A stretch of 64,000 nt of DNA. Origin: Semisulcospira habei (lineage: Eukaryota; Mollusca; Gastropoda; Semisulcospiridae). The DNA is taken from the NCBI GenBank assembly GCA_036245525.1, contig BTPG01000006.1:68435786-68499785 (forward strand), written 5' to 3'. Made by a program: the position numbers and the translations under genes. Numbering within the stretch: position 1 is the stretch's first letter; every line of letters starts with the position of its first letter. This document shows positions 37,721 to 49,144 of this stretch, piece by piece. The notes under the pieces are model-generated. The model did not search any database, was not told the origin of the DNA, and saw nothing but the letters and a program-made list of their open reading frames with translations.

Positions 37721-39502
37721 TGTGGCTTACAGAGTAGGTATTTGTGCACCCAGTAAATGGCCATTTCCTCAAAATCGCAAAAAAAGAGATACAAAAATAA
37801 TGTGTCAGATGCCTTTAGACATTTTCTATAGCACTGGCAGTCCGTTTTCAGGCTTACATCATTTAAACAGGATGTCATAATTATTATAAACTTGACTAGG
37901 TGATGTTGTGATCATTATGAGTGCCACATTGATTGATTTTGTATCCCTACACCCCAAGTTGTAAAAATACACAAATTAGAAAACAAAACTAAAGTTATTC
38001 CATTTCATTTTGACTTCTCTTTACCTATTAAGTTTCAATAATGTTAGCATAAAGTACATGAAAATGAGGAAAGTCGGCATCCTTTATGATACGTTTGTGG
38101 TGAATGATAGCTTTTTCAATTTAAATTGCCAAATTGGAAAACGTACGTTATAGCCGATGCTCTCAGAAATTTTGTATACAACTGATAGGTCTTTTTTAGG
38201 TTTTAATTATTTAGGATAGAGTACCGCAGTTACTGCCAACCTGATTTTATGATGCTGTGATTCATTTAGGGGCCACAGTGGCTAAATCTGCTGCCCTACC
38301 CCCATTTTACCAGTAAGCAAAGCAACGCAAAATGATCATAAAAATTGATTATATCATACTCCTCTGTTTAAATATTTTTGTTGCCAGTTTTCTTAACAAA
38401 GTATGCACAATGAGCATAAAATTTTTGATCATTTCATTAAGTTCAGTGCGACCCATCAATTTAATTGTAATTCTTTTCTGTTAAAGCATAAAAGGGGGAA
38501 AACGTCGGTCAGACCAGCAGTGCGGTACCAAGATACTTCGACAATATGAAACACTCCCTGCAAAACCAAAAATGCCAGGCTTGACAAGATGCAGAACATG
38601 GGTCATTATCATGATGCAGTGACATTCTGAGAGCTATCTGGAGTATTTCTTAACATTGTTTTCCCTGTTAGGAACCATGAAACTTTATTACGCAAATTCA
38701 TATTTACACCTTTCTAGACGAAAATAAATCTTAAGAAAAGACCATACTAGACCCGCCTTACGCTAGGTAAAATATCTCCTAAAATACCAGCAATTTTCAC
38801 TCATTCAGTCTATCGTATTTGCCTTTTTTCTCCAATAAATAAACAGCAACATTTTGATCAGATTACAGTCCAATATTTCACATATTTTACGGACATTAAA
38901 GTGATTGGAGACACGATACCTCCCTGAGATACATCTTTCCTGAGTTTGACAATTGACAAGACTGCTGAGTGTGCCGTCGACTTCAATCATGCAATGCTGT
39001 TGAAGAGGAAGTCTTTCAGCCATCAGTACATCATGCCTCCAAATCCAGATGGTAGAAGCTTTAGCAGCAGCCCCTGTTTACAGCCCCCCCCCCCCCCTCT
39101 TTATGTTCTGAATCCAAAACAGTTACAATTAAATTGATGGATCACATTGAAATTAATGAAATGATCACAGCTTTTTATACTCAATATTTTTGTTAAGAAA
39201 ACTGGAAACAAAAATATTTAAACATAGGAGTATGACTTAAGCAATGTTTTGCGTTCCTATGCGTACTGGTAAAATGCGGGTAGGGCAGCAGATTCAGCCA
39301 CTGTGCACCTAAATGCATCACAGCATTATAAAATCAGGTTGGGAGTAACTGTGGTACTCTATCCTAACTAATAAAACCTTAAAAAAGAGACCTAACAGTT
39401 GTATACAAAATTTCTGAGGGCATCGGAATCATTATTTTTATTTTCCGATTTCGCAGAAATGGCCATTTACTGGGTACACAAATACCATCACTGTGAGCCA
39501 CA
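37721..39502. mobile_element. long-inverted-repeat (foldback-like) element
   Basis: The termini TGTGGCTTACAGAGTAGG and its inverse CCATCACTGTGAGCCACA are followed by CAGTAAATGGCCATTT in both arms. The arms match for hundreds of bases (left to about 38474, right from about 39119): GCCCTACCC, CTGATTTTATGATGCTGTGA, TAATTGTAA. The left arm carries ~360 extra bases (37785-38150). The ~640-base loop has no recognisable transposase; a short plus frame (38946-39137) is not supported. Confidence 0.7.
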
Positions 39503-40408
39503 GATTCAGATAGAACGGACCAGTTAGCTCATCGTCGAGATTTTGGAGCTGTAGCTGCCCTAATGTGGTAACAAGAAAGGCAAAGCCCTTATAATTCACG
39601 TGTTTGACCGAGCCACACATGTCTGACAATAAGTAAAGGGATGGCTTCTGCACTTACAAAATCCATGTTTTCTCAAAATTTAATCAGTTTTCATGCATCT
39701 GTGAAACACCCGTGACCCTTGGCCTTTGCGATGAGTCAACTAAATTAGGATACATAGGAAGGTCTTATCATCAGCTACCTGTGTGCCAAGTATGATTGAA
39801 AAGTTTGCAAAAATGTTGATAATAACTACAATTATTGGCATTTTATACACATTTGTCGACCTCTTGTAACCCTTGACCATTGCCAAGGGATCATCGAAAG
39901 AAGTATGCATAGATAGGTCTTACCATCAGGTATCTCTGTAGCAAGTTTGGGTGTGAAGTTGTGAATAGTAATTGAGAACAAGATGAGATGAACCATAACC
40001 CACAAAGTCCCTTCTATATGAGAGCTGTCTTCGCAGTAAAGGGGCTTTACCTTTTGTCTTTGACTTGATTCTGATGTTGAAATAACTCATTTTGAAAAAA
40101 AAACTCGCAGATGTGCCAATGCGCCATAGTGAACTCTATAAGGGGGCGCAGTGCATACGCCTCATTGGTTTGTCAAACGTCATTTGTCATGACGTATTTT
40201 TTTTTTACGTAATTTTATATTTAACGTGATATGAGTTTTGCTTTCGCTTCAAGACTTGGGAAATGGTGACAAAACTAGAATTTCACGGTATAATTTCAGT
40301 CTTGCTATAATTTTTGTGAAACCAGGTTGACTTTACCTAGCTACACCTACATGCTCTTCTGAAAGCGATTCGATGTGTGTGTATGTGTGTGCGTGCGTGC
40401 ATGCCCGC

Positions 40409-40492
40409 GCTCCAAACATCCTCAAGAGGCGTAGATGTTCATGCGCCCTCGGGGCACATGAGGATCTATGCCTCTTGGAGATGCACGCATAT
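40409..40492. repeat. family-1b hairpin
   Basis: CTCCAAACATCCTCAAGAGG ... ATGCGCC pairs with GGCACATGAGGATCTATGCC ... CTTGGAGATG. Confidence 0.7.
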
Positions 40493-40782
40493 GTGAGAGA
40501 AAGAACGAGCAAGCTAGAGAGAGAATTACGTCATATTTAGAGTATGTCTGCGTGGTGACGGAGTTGCCTCTTTTACATCAACGCCACTGTCTGATATTCT
40601 CTAGATGTCAAGATTTTTTACTGTTTTATTTTTTTTTCTGAAAAGAATTAATTTTTACTGAAGACGTTGAAAGGGTACAAAGCTGGCTAACGAACTCATC
40701 CAATGTCTTTCTCCAAACTAGCTGTATCGGGTCACCTGAAAGCGTGGCTATGTGTGTGTGTGTGCGTGTTAGTGTGTGCATG

Positions 40783-40872
40783 CGCGCGCGCTCCAAACAT
40801 CTCCAAGAGACATAGATCCTCATGCGCTCTCCGGGCGCATGAGGATCTATGCCTCTTGGAGATGCGCGCATG
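40783..40872. repeat. family-1b hairpin
   Basis: TGCGCGCGCGCTCCAAACAT and CTCCAAGAGACATAGATCCT pair with AGGATCTATGCCTCTTGGAG. The inner CATGCGC / GCGCATG is perfect. Confidence 0.75.
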
Positions 40873-42360
40873 TTTGTGAGAAAGAGAGAAAGGGTCGCGC
40901 GCTAAAGAGAATTACGTCATATTTAAAGTATTATGTCAATGTCTGCGTGGTGACGGAATGTCTCTTTTACGTCACCGCCACTGACTGACTATGTATCTAT
41001 AGAAGTCAATTTTTTTTTTTTTACTGTTTTAATTATTTTCTGAAAACAATTAATTTTTACTAAAGAAGTTGAAAGGATACAAAGCTGGCTAACAAACTCA
41101 TCCAACGTCTTTATCAAAACTAGCTATATGCAAAAGTTCAAGTAAATATGACAAAAAATTACCGACTCTAATCTGGGTCAACCGACTTCCTATAAACGGT
41201 TGTTTATGTCTTCAATGAGACATTGAATTACAATAATATGCTCGGAGGCTCTCTTAGCCACCCACTTAAGAAAGTATTTTGCCAAGTTTCAAGCTTGAGT
41301 GTACAGAAATATCGGAGATTCTCTTGTTTACATACATACGCACACACATACATACATGCATTCGCGCATACGGCGCTTCGCGCCGAATGTACGTTCAGCA
41401 GCGAGGTTAGCGTAACTAGACATGACGTAATTTTTATCGTGGTGTTACTTCAATTGTTAGATGTTTAGCCTGCCCGCCTTTGACATCATGGACATGCTAT
41501 TAAATTCGCCCCACCGTGACCTGTCCTAAAAAGTCACTTCTATAAATAGAATGGACTTAAAAAAAAAATCTTTTGGCAAAATATGGCGATTTTTTTACCT
41601 ATTTCTTGAGCTCTTGTGACCCTTGACCTTTGCAGGGGATCAACTAAATTAGTATGACTAAAAAGGCCTTACCATCAGATATCTTTGAACCAAGTTTGGG
41701 TTTGAAATTGTCAATAGTATTTGAGATTTTTTTTGTGTGTGGTAAAAATATAGCGATTCTGAACCTATTTCTTGAGCTCGTGATCCTTGACCTTTCCTAA
41801 GGTTCAACCAAATTCGTGTGCGTATAAAGGTCTTACCATCAAGTATCTTTGTACCAAGTTTGGGTTTGAAGTTTTGAGTTGTATTTGAGAAAAAATAAAT
41901 ATGTCCCAAAATAGCTATTTTTGATATATTTCCTGATCCTCTTTGACCTTGACCTTTGTGAGAGGTCACTGAAATTGGCATGTTTATAAAGATCTTGCCA
42001 GAAAGTATCATTGGGCCAAGTTTGAAGACTGTAGCTTGAATAGTCGCCGAGAAAATGCCAACGTTAAAGTTTACCACGGACGACGGACGGACGACAACTG
42101 GCCCAGAACATAGACTCACTTTTGCTTCGCGCGTAAGCCAAAAAGCAGTGAGTCCAGCTTCGTTGCATTACAAAAAACAAAAACAAAAAAACAAACAAAT
42201 CTCAATGTTCACAGAAACAATCTACGTCAGTACGTGTTTTTTTGCCCAATTCGGGCAGATGTGTCCTTTGAATTAGAAACACCCATCACGCAAAACGTCA
42301 CTGGGCCTACGTTTGCTTGTTCGGTACGTGGTTTAAAGGAACAGATCAGACATAATAGCA

Positions 42361-42622
42361 AAGTTACGTTTACGCCCAGCGACTCCCAGCAACGAACGAG
42401 AGCGAAGTCACGGCGGATGATCAGATTCTACCATACCCACGGACAACACTCCAAACATGTTCCAAGAGGCATAGATCCTCATGAACCCGGGGTCCCATGA
42501 ATATCTATGCCTCTTGAAAATGTTCGGAGTGTTGTACATGCTTATGGTGCACACTGGTTACTATGATCCGCCGTGACTTCGCTCTCGTTTGTTGTTGGGA
42601 GTCGCTCGGCGGAAACGTAATT
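42361..42622. mobile_element. 262-bp inverted repeat with family-1b hairpin at its centre
   Basis: Outer arms: GCGACTCCCAGCAACGAACG, AGAGCGAAGTCACGGCGGAT and the inverse ATCCGCCGTGACTTCGCTCT at 42569-42588. The centre (42444-42534) is CAACACTCCAAACATGTTCC ... AGGCATAGATCCTCATG and complement. So the same hairpin core sits in a third kind of carrier. Confidence 0.7.
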
Positions 42623-42765
42623 TCACTAATTGTTCATGGACAGAGTCAGATACTGAAAGGAACAAGCTCGCCTGGGCTAGTTTTGGTTTTCGTTTCTGGT
42701 GGTAACTTGAGTATTGTGTAACTGTACATACATGCACATCTATGATAGATCTATGATCATTGTAC

Positions 42766-42840
42766 ATCTATGATCATTGGTCTATCATGCACACTTCTCT
42801 CCCTTGACAGTGCTTTTTCGTACTCACTTGGTAGTTTCTT
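42766..42840. repeat. 75-bp direct repeat, first copy
   Basis: Identical over 75 bases to 43309-43383 (starts ATCTATGATCATTGGTCTAT, ends CACTTGGTAGTTTCTT). The 468 bases between hold a TIR MITE and G-tract. Confidence 0.9.
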
Positions 42841-42935
42841 CTAAATTACAAGCACTGGCAGTCAACCCTTTCGGTCTAGTTTTTTACTACAATTTCGACT
42901 GCAACCCCTTCCCCCTTTTTGGTAGGTTCTCTCTT

Positions 42936-43158
42936 AGGGTGCATGGAAATTTAGCTCTAGGTGGAGGCATGGAATGTATGCCCCTGCAGAAACCACAGTA
43001 AAATGTGGTCTTTTTTGCAGGTAGGCAGAAATTCCTTCTCTTCATCCAGTATTGCCGATGGTATAATGAAGAGGTCGCCAAGACCGAAACAGCTGTACAC
43101 ACCGGCTAAATATCTGGACCCCCACTTGGGGGACCTAGATTTAAATTTCCATGCACCA
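42936..43158. mobile_element. TIR MITE, GGTGCATGGAAATTTA ends
   Basis: TAGGGTGCATGGAAATTTAG at the left mirrors TAAATTTCCATGCACCAAAG at the right. ~220 bases, non-coding. Confidence 0.65.
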
Positions 43159-43198
43159 AAGGGGCTGTGAACAGTGGGATATGTGATACGCCCCCCTT

Positions 43199-43215
43199 CG
43201 GGGGGGGGGGGGGGG
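43199..43215. repeat. G homopolymer
   Basis: CCCCCCTTCGGGGGGG-type sequence: a short C run and a long G run able to form a hairpin (43190-43216). Confidence 0.9.
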
Positions 43216-43308
43216 TTCCATATGCATTGCTTCCAGTCACTTACTTAGCGCACCCGCTCTTTCCTATCTTTTTTGTGTGTGTGTGTGTGTGTGCTTGGAC
43301 CAAAGTAG

Positions 43309-43383
43309 ATCTATGATCATTGGTCTATCATGCACACTTCTCTCCCTTGACAGTGCTTTTTCGTACTCACTTGGTAGTTTCTT
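43309..43383. repeat. 75-bp direct repeat, second copy
   Basis: See 42766-42840; identical. Confidence 0.9.
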
Positions 43384-43394
43384 GTACATGCACA

Positions 43395-43572
43395 GTCTGT
43401 TCCGTTTATAACAAGGTCGGTTATAACAAAAGTCGGATATAACAACACATTTATTAAGGTCCCGACAACTAGTTTTCTACGTAAATCAATTCGCTTATAA
43501 CAAACTTCGGATATAACAACCAGAAAACTGGGTTCCCTTGTGATTTGTTCTACCCGGAGTTTACTGTATACA
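43395..43572. mobile_element. ACAGT-type TIR element, inverted copy
   Basis: ACAGTCTGTTCCGTTTATAA at the left and CCCGGAGTTTACTGTA at the right. Interior TTATAACAAA words as in 9141-9318. Confidence 0.65.
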
Positions 43573-43801
43573 GTATATGTACCTGCATTGTCATGAGAAT
43601 TTAACATGTTACCGTATGTGCGCTGGTCAACATTGTTTGTTCATACATCTCTCGCCGTAAGGTCCAAAAATAACAACAGGCACACATTTCAAGGCACTCC
43701 GCATCAATAGCTGCGGAAATGACGCGTGGCATTGCCGCCGGCATCGCAGTGCGACATTTTCGCAGGTATGCGGGGCGCCTTGAAAACTTAGAATAGTAAG
43801 G

Positions 43802-43920
43802 TTAACCCCTTCACTGCCGAGTAAAAGTGGACGCGATCTAACAGCAAGAGGCATAGATCCTCATGAGCCCCCGCGACTGCGGGGCTCATGAGGATCTATG
43901 CCTCTTGCTGAGACCACTTT
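43802..43920. mobile_element. family-1 MITE, left part and hairpin
   Basis: TTAACCCCTTCACTGCCGAG at 43802. Very clean hairpin 43844-43909. After GTGGACACTGGCAGTAA the right end is not found. Confidence 0.75.
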
Positions 43921-44227
43921 GTGTCCATGTTCTGTGGACACTGGCAGTAATTGTGTCTTTTGGTCAGACAAAAGATAAGAAGACAAAAGGGCGGCGTTCG
44001 GGGGTGGGGGGCGGGGGGGGGGGGGCGTTTTAGCATTTTAAAGAATTTTGGGTCTGGAGGAGCCCCCCCAGATCCGCCCCTGTATCTGCGAAAGCGCGAT
44101 AGCTCCAAGTTCGTTGCGGGGTTGTTGTATGATCTATGTTAAATGTTTGATCGTAAGATCTTTGTGTGATTGGTATATCTTTAGTGCAACTGAGAATTGG
44201 ATGCAGCGTCCCATTTGCACAGTTATA

Positions 44228-44910
44228 ATAATAATAATAATGGCTACTTATATAGCGCTTATCCTTAAATAAGCTCTAAGCGCTTTACAAATAAAGAGTG
44301 GGGGTGGAGGGGGTCATAAAACCCCCAAAAAAACAACGGATTCTGCAATACACACGCGCGCGCGCGCGCACACACACACAGGTACATAATGACAAAGAAC
44401 TGAGTTACATTGGGGTATCGAACAGGTGGGTCTTTAGCGCAGATTTAAAGGCAGTGAATGAGGGAGAATGTCTAATGTCTATAGGTAGAAAGTTCCAGAC
44501 AACAGGTCCAATGTGCGCAAAACAACGGTCACCTCTGGTTTTGTATTTGAAGAGCGGGACTCTAAGAAGGCGCGTGTCACTACTTGAACGGAGAGAGCGG
44601 GAGGGAGTGTATAGTTGAAGAAGATCAGCGAGATAGGCAGGGGTAGAGTATTTAATAGCTTTGTAGCACAGACAGGCGATTTTGTACGAGACTCGTTGTT
44701 TGACTGGCAGCCAAAGAAGTTGTCTCAGAATAGGAGTGATGGGCTGATGCTGTGAGGCGCGGACGATGAGACGTGCAGCACAATTCTGAACTCGCTGCAA
44801 CTGAGGGAGGCCAGCTAAGAGGGGATTGCAGTAATCAATGCGGGACAAGACTAAAGAGACGAGCAGTTGTGTAAGCTTGCTGGAATTTGACTGACGTTTC
44901 ATGTATGTAA
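44228..44910 (-). mobile_element. L2-like LINE, 3' part
   Basis: The minus strand reads SRIDYCNPLLAGLPQLQRVQ, NCAARLIVRASQ, LLWLPVKQRVSYKI, a YTPSRSLRSSSDTRLL segment and the terminal FKSALKTHLFDT, which is the typical L2/CR1 C terminus. The 3' end is AAGCGCTATATAAGTAGCC followed by (ATT)n, the same ending as the plus-strand LINE at 53081-54942. 5'-truncated before the catalytic core; the frame upstream of about 44910 is flank. Confidence 0.8.
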
Positions 44911-45117
44911 ATAAATAAACTTGTTGAATTTTTACATCGGCGTCGGTGTTGCTGTTCTGTTGTGACCGAGGTTGTTCCGGACCAGTCAAAGAACTACAAT
45001 GGTGTGGAGGAGGACTTAAGACACATGTGCTCTTCATGTAGCGGTATATGCTAAACCCCCTTTCCATAGTAACACCCGCTCCAAACTGACCTGCCCCTGG
45101 ACTATATGAACACAGTC

Positions 45118-45150
45118 CGCGGGGGCTCATGAGGATCTATTCCTCTTGCT
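45118..45150. repeat. family-1 hairpin, right arm only
   Basis: GCGGGGGCTCATGAGGATCT then ATTCCTCTTGC, with no left arm; cut at the LINE boundary region. Confidence 0.65.
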
Positions 45151-45364
45151 TTTTGATGCTCCGGCAATACAGGGCTCTCCAGTAAAATGCAGTTGAGATC
45201 AGAGCGACATTTCTAGAGAAAAATTAACAAGGCAATGACTAAAGTGTTGCCTTATAATGCACGAACTGTTTGCATTTGTGTGTCGGTCCGTAATTTTGTA
45301 CATCATACGGCTTCGAGTGGTATTTATTATGTTTAAAATCACATACTATGACACATTTCTATGG

Positions 45365-45490
45365 TCCTGGGGTTAGTTGCATGAATTGGCTTAGTCCTGC
45401 GCCATCCAGTAAGCAAGGTACTCCGATACAGCGGAGCACCTTGCTGAGTGGCTGGCGCAGGACTAAGCTCATTCATGCAGCTGGCCCCTG
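45365..45490. mobile_element. 126-bp palindrome
   Basis: GGCTTAGTCCTGCGCCATCC and GCAAGGTACTCCG pair with CGGAGCACCTTGC and GGCTGGCGCAGGACTAAGCT. Outer CAGGGG/CCCCTG ends also pair. One copy in the window. Confidence 0.7.
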
Positions 45491-45589
45491 ACTGTACAGA
45501 ATGTCCAGCCGGCAGATCAGAAGCGATTTTAGTAACTGTATTGGCAAATTATAAAACTGCTTGTTCACAAATGCACACAGAAGTAAATA

Positions 45590-45720
45590 GATAGATAGAG
45601 AGAATGACAATGACAACTCTGAACTTAACAATGAACTTTTATTTTGCAACGGTAGAAGTATTTGGTTACAAGACCAATTTTCAAACTTGCCGTTGCTACA
45701 CATTACTAATCAGCATTATC
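45590..45720 (-). mobile_element. LINE 3'-end fragment
   Basis: GAACTTTTATTTTGCAACGG and TTGCCGTTGCTACA match the 3' UTR of the fragment at 807-900, and a short GATA/GAGA tract again precedes it. The following ~1.1 kb (45721-46860) is A/T-rich with no gene seen. Confidence 0.6.
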
Positions 45721-46682
45721 ACAAACAAACAATGGTCTAATACATAACTAGGATATACATACATACAAACACACGCATGTACACACATACACACACACAC
45801 ACACAAACACGCACACCTATACGCACACGCACACACATACTCCTCTAATGAATTGGTCAGAGTAACAATATATAACTTATGTATATATACTGACTTCCAT
45901 TAAAAACGCGAAAAGTGTCTGTAAGTGTACCCCCAAACAAAGAGCCACCCTGACAGCAAAACAAGAACATTTTATTTGTTGCTTACTTCAGATGTTCAGC
46001 CTATTTTCTGAGCTACCTTCACACAAAAATTGCATAAGTTATCGCCCATAGCTACCTTGTAGGACACAGGGTTTTATTAGTGGTGAAAATAAGCAAAACT
46101 GGACACACTCTGTGAAGCAAGTTTCCTGTGATATGTTTTAACACACAAGTTGTGTGGATTGCTTATGATGTTATTAACTGCCTCAAACGAAATTTGACTC
46201 GAAAAATTCATTAGAGAACCAGAACTTCCGGTGCACATCATTTTCTTAATAAATCTTATTTGATTTAATGTGAATTACTTTCAAACCATTTGTTATGCTC
46301 CAGTGACTGACACAGAGATAAAGAATACACCCATATCCATTTGATCAGGTAAATATGGCCGTTAACCTAAAAATAAAGAACTTTTTGATTTTCATGTTTG
46401 AGGGTCATGTTGATTATTTAGGTGCCTTTGACAAACAAAACTTAGGTCAAGACCAAAGAGACCGGATTTTCATGCACACGGACACTAGTGACACTGCACA
46501 TTGGTTGGCTTTCAGCTGTGTTCTTTCTGATGCTCTCCATTTCCTTTTCAATATCCTGTGATGGTAGTGTCACTGATGACGTCATATGTCATCGATGTGC
46601 GATTTTAAGACTAAACATTCTATTTGCACACGACATAACGCATTCTGCATAACATTTTCTAATAAATGACGTCAAAATAACC

Positions 46683-46730
46683 CGGGGGGGGGGGGGGGGG
46701 CGGGGGTGGGGGGTGGGGGGGTGGGGGGGG
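46683..46730. repeat. G-rich tract
   Basis: Runs of 17, 8, 6 and more G; potential G-quadruplex. Confidence 0.9.
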
Positions 46731-46863
46731 AAAGTACTATGATGAAAAATTCGCTTTTCTTTTGTTGATCAATATAGTACATACTGTCACAGCTGACATA
46801 CCTGACGCAATGCATGGGATGACAATACAGTCTCTCTCTGTCTCTGTCTATTTCTCTCTCTAG

Positions 46864-46881
46864 CACACACACACACACACA

Positions 46882-46959
<78 letters not shown>
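46864..46959. repeat. (CA)n microsatellite
   Basis: CA array that ends exactly at the terminus of the duplicated element at 46961. Confidence 0.95.
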
Positions 46960-46960
<1 letters not shown>

Positions 46961-46962
<2 letters not shown>

Positions 46963-48341
46963 GGACACAAAAGCCTCAGAGTGGGTTACCTACCATTTTA
47001 TGTGAAAATGGGTTCCCATATTCCTATTTATTCTAGGGCTCTGGAGTTGATGCGAATGTTTAGAACTCACCTTATAACTAAGCTCAACAACTTAAAATAA
47101 AATAGACATTTTCTAGAAACAGAGCCACTGGATGGAGAAAAAAATGGGTTTCTACCAATAAAGTGGGTGCCTCTCACAAAAAAACTGGCATTACAGTCAA
47201 AATGGGTGTCCTCGTCAAATCATTCATTTTAGCATGGACTATCTCAAGAAAATTAGGTGTCTGTAATAAGGTAAAAATCACGGAATGTTTGATGCTTCTT
47301 TTCCACATTTATTTGATTGTTGTCATTTTTTTTCAACTTAATGTGTATTCCTTCTTTTTCCTGCATTAAAAATGTCAAGCACAATGACACAACAACACAG
47401 TGAACAAATACCTCACTAAACATACCTCTGGTTGATTTTCTTATGATTGTTTGGGTGGGGTTGGGGGGGGGGACGGGGGGAGGGGGGGGGGAAGGCTCAT
47501 CACTTTTGGTTTTATAGAGCTGCTGAATGCTCTCTTATGAATGAAAGATTTTCATTATCCCTGGAATCAGTAGGTCATTTCAGAGGCGCGCACCCATTTG
47601 CACGTGAAACCACTCACAAATACACATTTGGAGTGCACCAGATGGATCCAGTTGGCCAAGTCCCACATTCCACACTATAGGACAGCTAAGGCTGAGAAGC
47701 AATCGCGGCGTTTATGGCGCGGTATAAGGTTTAAAACTAAGAAACTGTTGTTTTTAGAAGCGTGTCGGGGAACAGTTTTTATTAAACCTGTTTTAAAACC
47801 TCTTTAAACTCAACTTTTGTTAATGTTTAAAGTGTTTTCATTTACAGGCGTGTCGTAACTGTTATGCATCTATTACAACGTAATAGTGCTGGATATTTTT
47901 CCCATTGTTGCCTTCTCTCTTCGCTCAGCACTCATTCCAGTCCTTCCCTCAAACGGGCAGCATTCACACAAACAATACTTTACTATTACACTCTTTGGCA
48001 ACATTAGGTTTTTTTCTCTGACCTAGCATTACATCGAAAGATGGTCCATCCAAGCCTGCACTCTTCATACTGCACTAAACGACCGACTGACTGCAGCAGA
48101 CGACGCATGTAACAACACTGACCGTGTGACGTCATTTGCATTCAGTCAATTTGTGCATACAACCCGACAGGAGTTGCAGTCGAAACGAAAGCATAACACC
48201 AAAAAACCCACAAACAATGCAACAGGTTGAACCAAAAGGTCGGGCAGGACACAAAACAACAGCAGCCTCACCCAAAGTCTATAAGTCCTCTCTCACACTG
48301 CGCACTCATACAATCACTTCACTTCATAGCAACCGGCGCAC

Positions 48342-48382
<41 letters not shown>

Positions 48383-48690
48383 CTAAGTCCCTGGTGAACG
48401 AATAGACATGACCATCACACCATATCACCCTGGAAGCACAAGACTTTTTTAACAAAACAACCACACCCTCAAATAACAAACCTCATTTTGTAGCAACATA
48501 AACAATTTACTCCCTCAAACAACTAAAATACTCCCCTCCCCACCACCACCCACCCACCAGCCCTTCCTTTCGTATCTCTCCGTTTCACTTCGGCTCAACG
48601 ACGCAGTCGACCCATATCAGCTATTAAGTTATTTATAGCTGAGAAGGGTGATGTCACACACACGCCCATTTTAGGGGTTTCAGTTGTGCA
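46961..48690. mobile_element. (CA)n-bounded TIR element, copy D
   Basis: The left end ACACAAAAGCCTCAGAGTGG, GTTACCTACCAT is roughly inverse to the right end CCCATTTTAGGGGTTTCAGT. CA repeats stand outside both ends. Contains a G-tract (47455-47490), AT-rich DNA and (TA)n. Collinear with 52381-55924 apart from a LINE in that copy. No transposase frame recognised. Confidence 0.65.
48342..48380. repeat. (TA)n microsatellite
   Basis: About 19 TA units. The paralogous place in the second copy (near 55632) has none. Confidence 0.95.
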
Positions 48691-48885
48691 CACACACACA
48701 CACACTGTTGGGACAAGTTCAAACACACTAGAGGCGTGTCTGTTAAGCACAAAAGTGCATGTGTTAACGCCAAAATGAGAAAAACTGATTTTTTAAAATA
48801 TTTTTTTTTATGAATCTTTACCGCAAGACAATGCAGAAACAACCCTCAGAAAAAATGGGTGTCTGACTTGGGCACCAAGAATTTT

Positions 48886-48943
48886 ACACACGCCCATTTC
48901 CCAAAAGGATGGTAAAGACAGTCACCCAGTTGAGGTCTTTTGT

Positions 48944-49010
<67 letters not shown>
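48886..49010. repeat. third terminus of the (CA)n-bounded element, with (CA)n
   Basis: CCCATTTCCCAAAAGGATGG ... GAGGTCTTTTGTGTACACA repeats the right-terminal pattern of copies D and E and is again followed by a CA array (48948-49005). Confidence 0.55.
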
Positions 49011-49144
49011 GTCACATGCACACATACAAATCATGCCCACCGCCCGCACGATCAATCTACCTTTAATTAGTCCTCCGTCCTAGGCTCACTTTCCAAAGAA
49101 TCTACCTTCAAAGGATTTCTTATTAGATGTATTAGATGTGTGAC

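Larger units (their letters stand above)
40004..41557. mobile_element. non-autonomous TIR element (AAGTCCCTTCTATA ends), copy 2
   Basis: Matches 25644-27336 throughout, with two family-1b hairpins (40409-40492, 40783-40872) where copy 1 has one. The right end TAAATAGAATGGACTT has one change. It sits inside the 165-bp-unit element. Confidence 0.7.
39540..42140. mobile_element. element of ~165-bp tandem units, copy 1, split
   Basis: Begins near ACAAGAAAGGCAAAGCCCTT and ends near GACGGACGACGGACGG, CACTTTTGCTTCGCG. The inside consists of imperfect units of about 165 bases: ...CTATTTC(C/T)TGAGC, GTGACCCTTGACCTTTG, GGTCTTACCATCAGGTATC, CCAAGTTTGGGTTTGAAGTT. Split by the AAGTCCC element after AATTGAGAACA. 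Copies 2 and 3: 49145-50245 and 51355-52195. No ORF. Confidence 0.7.
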
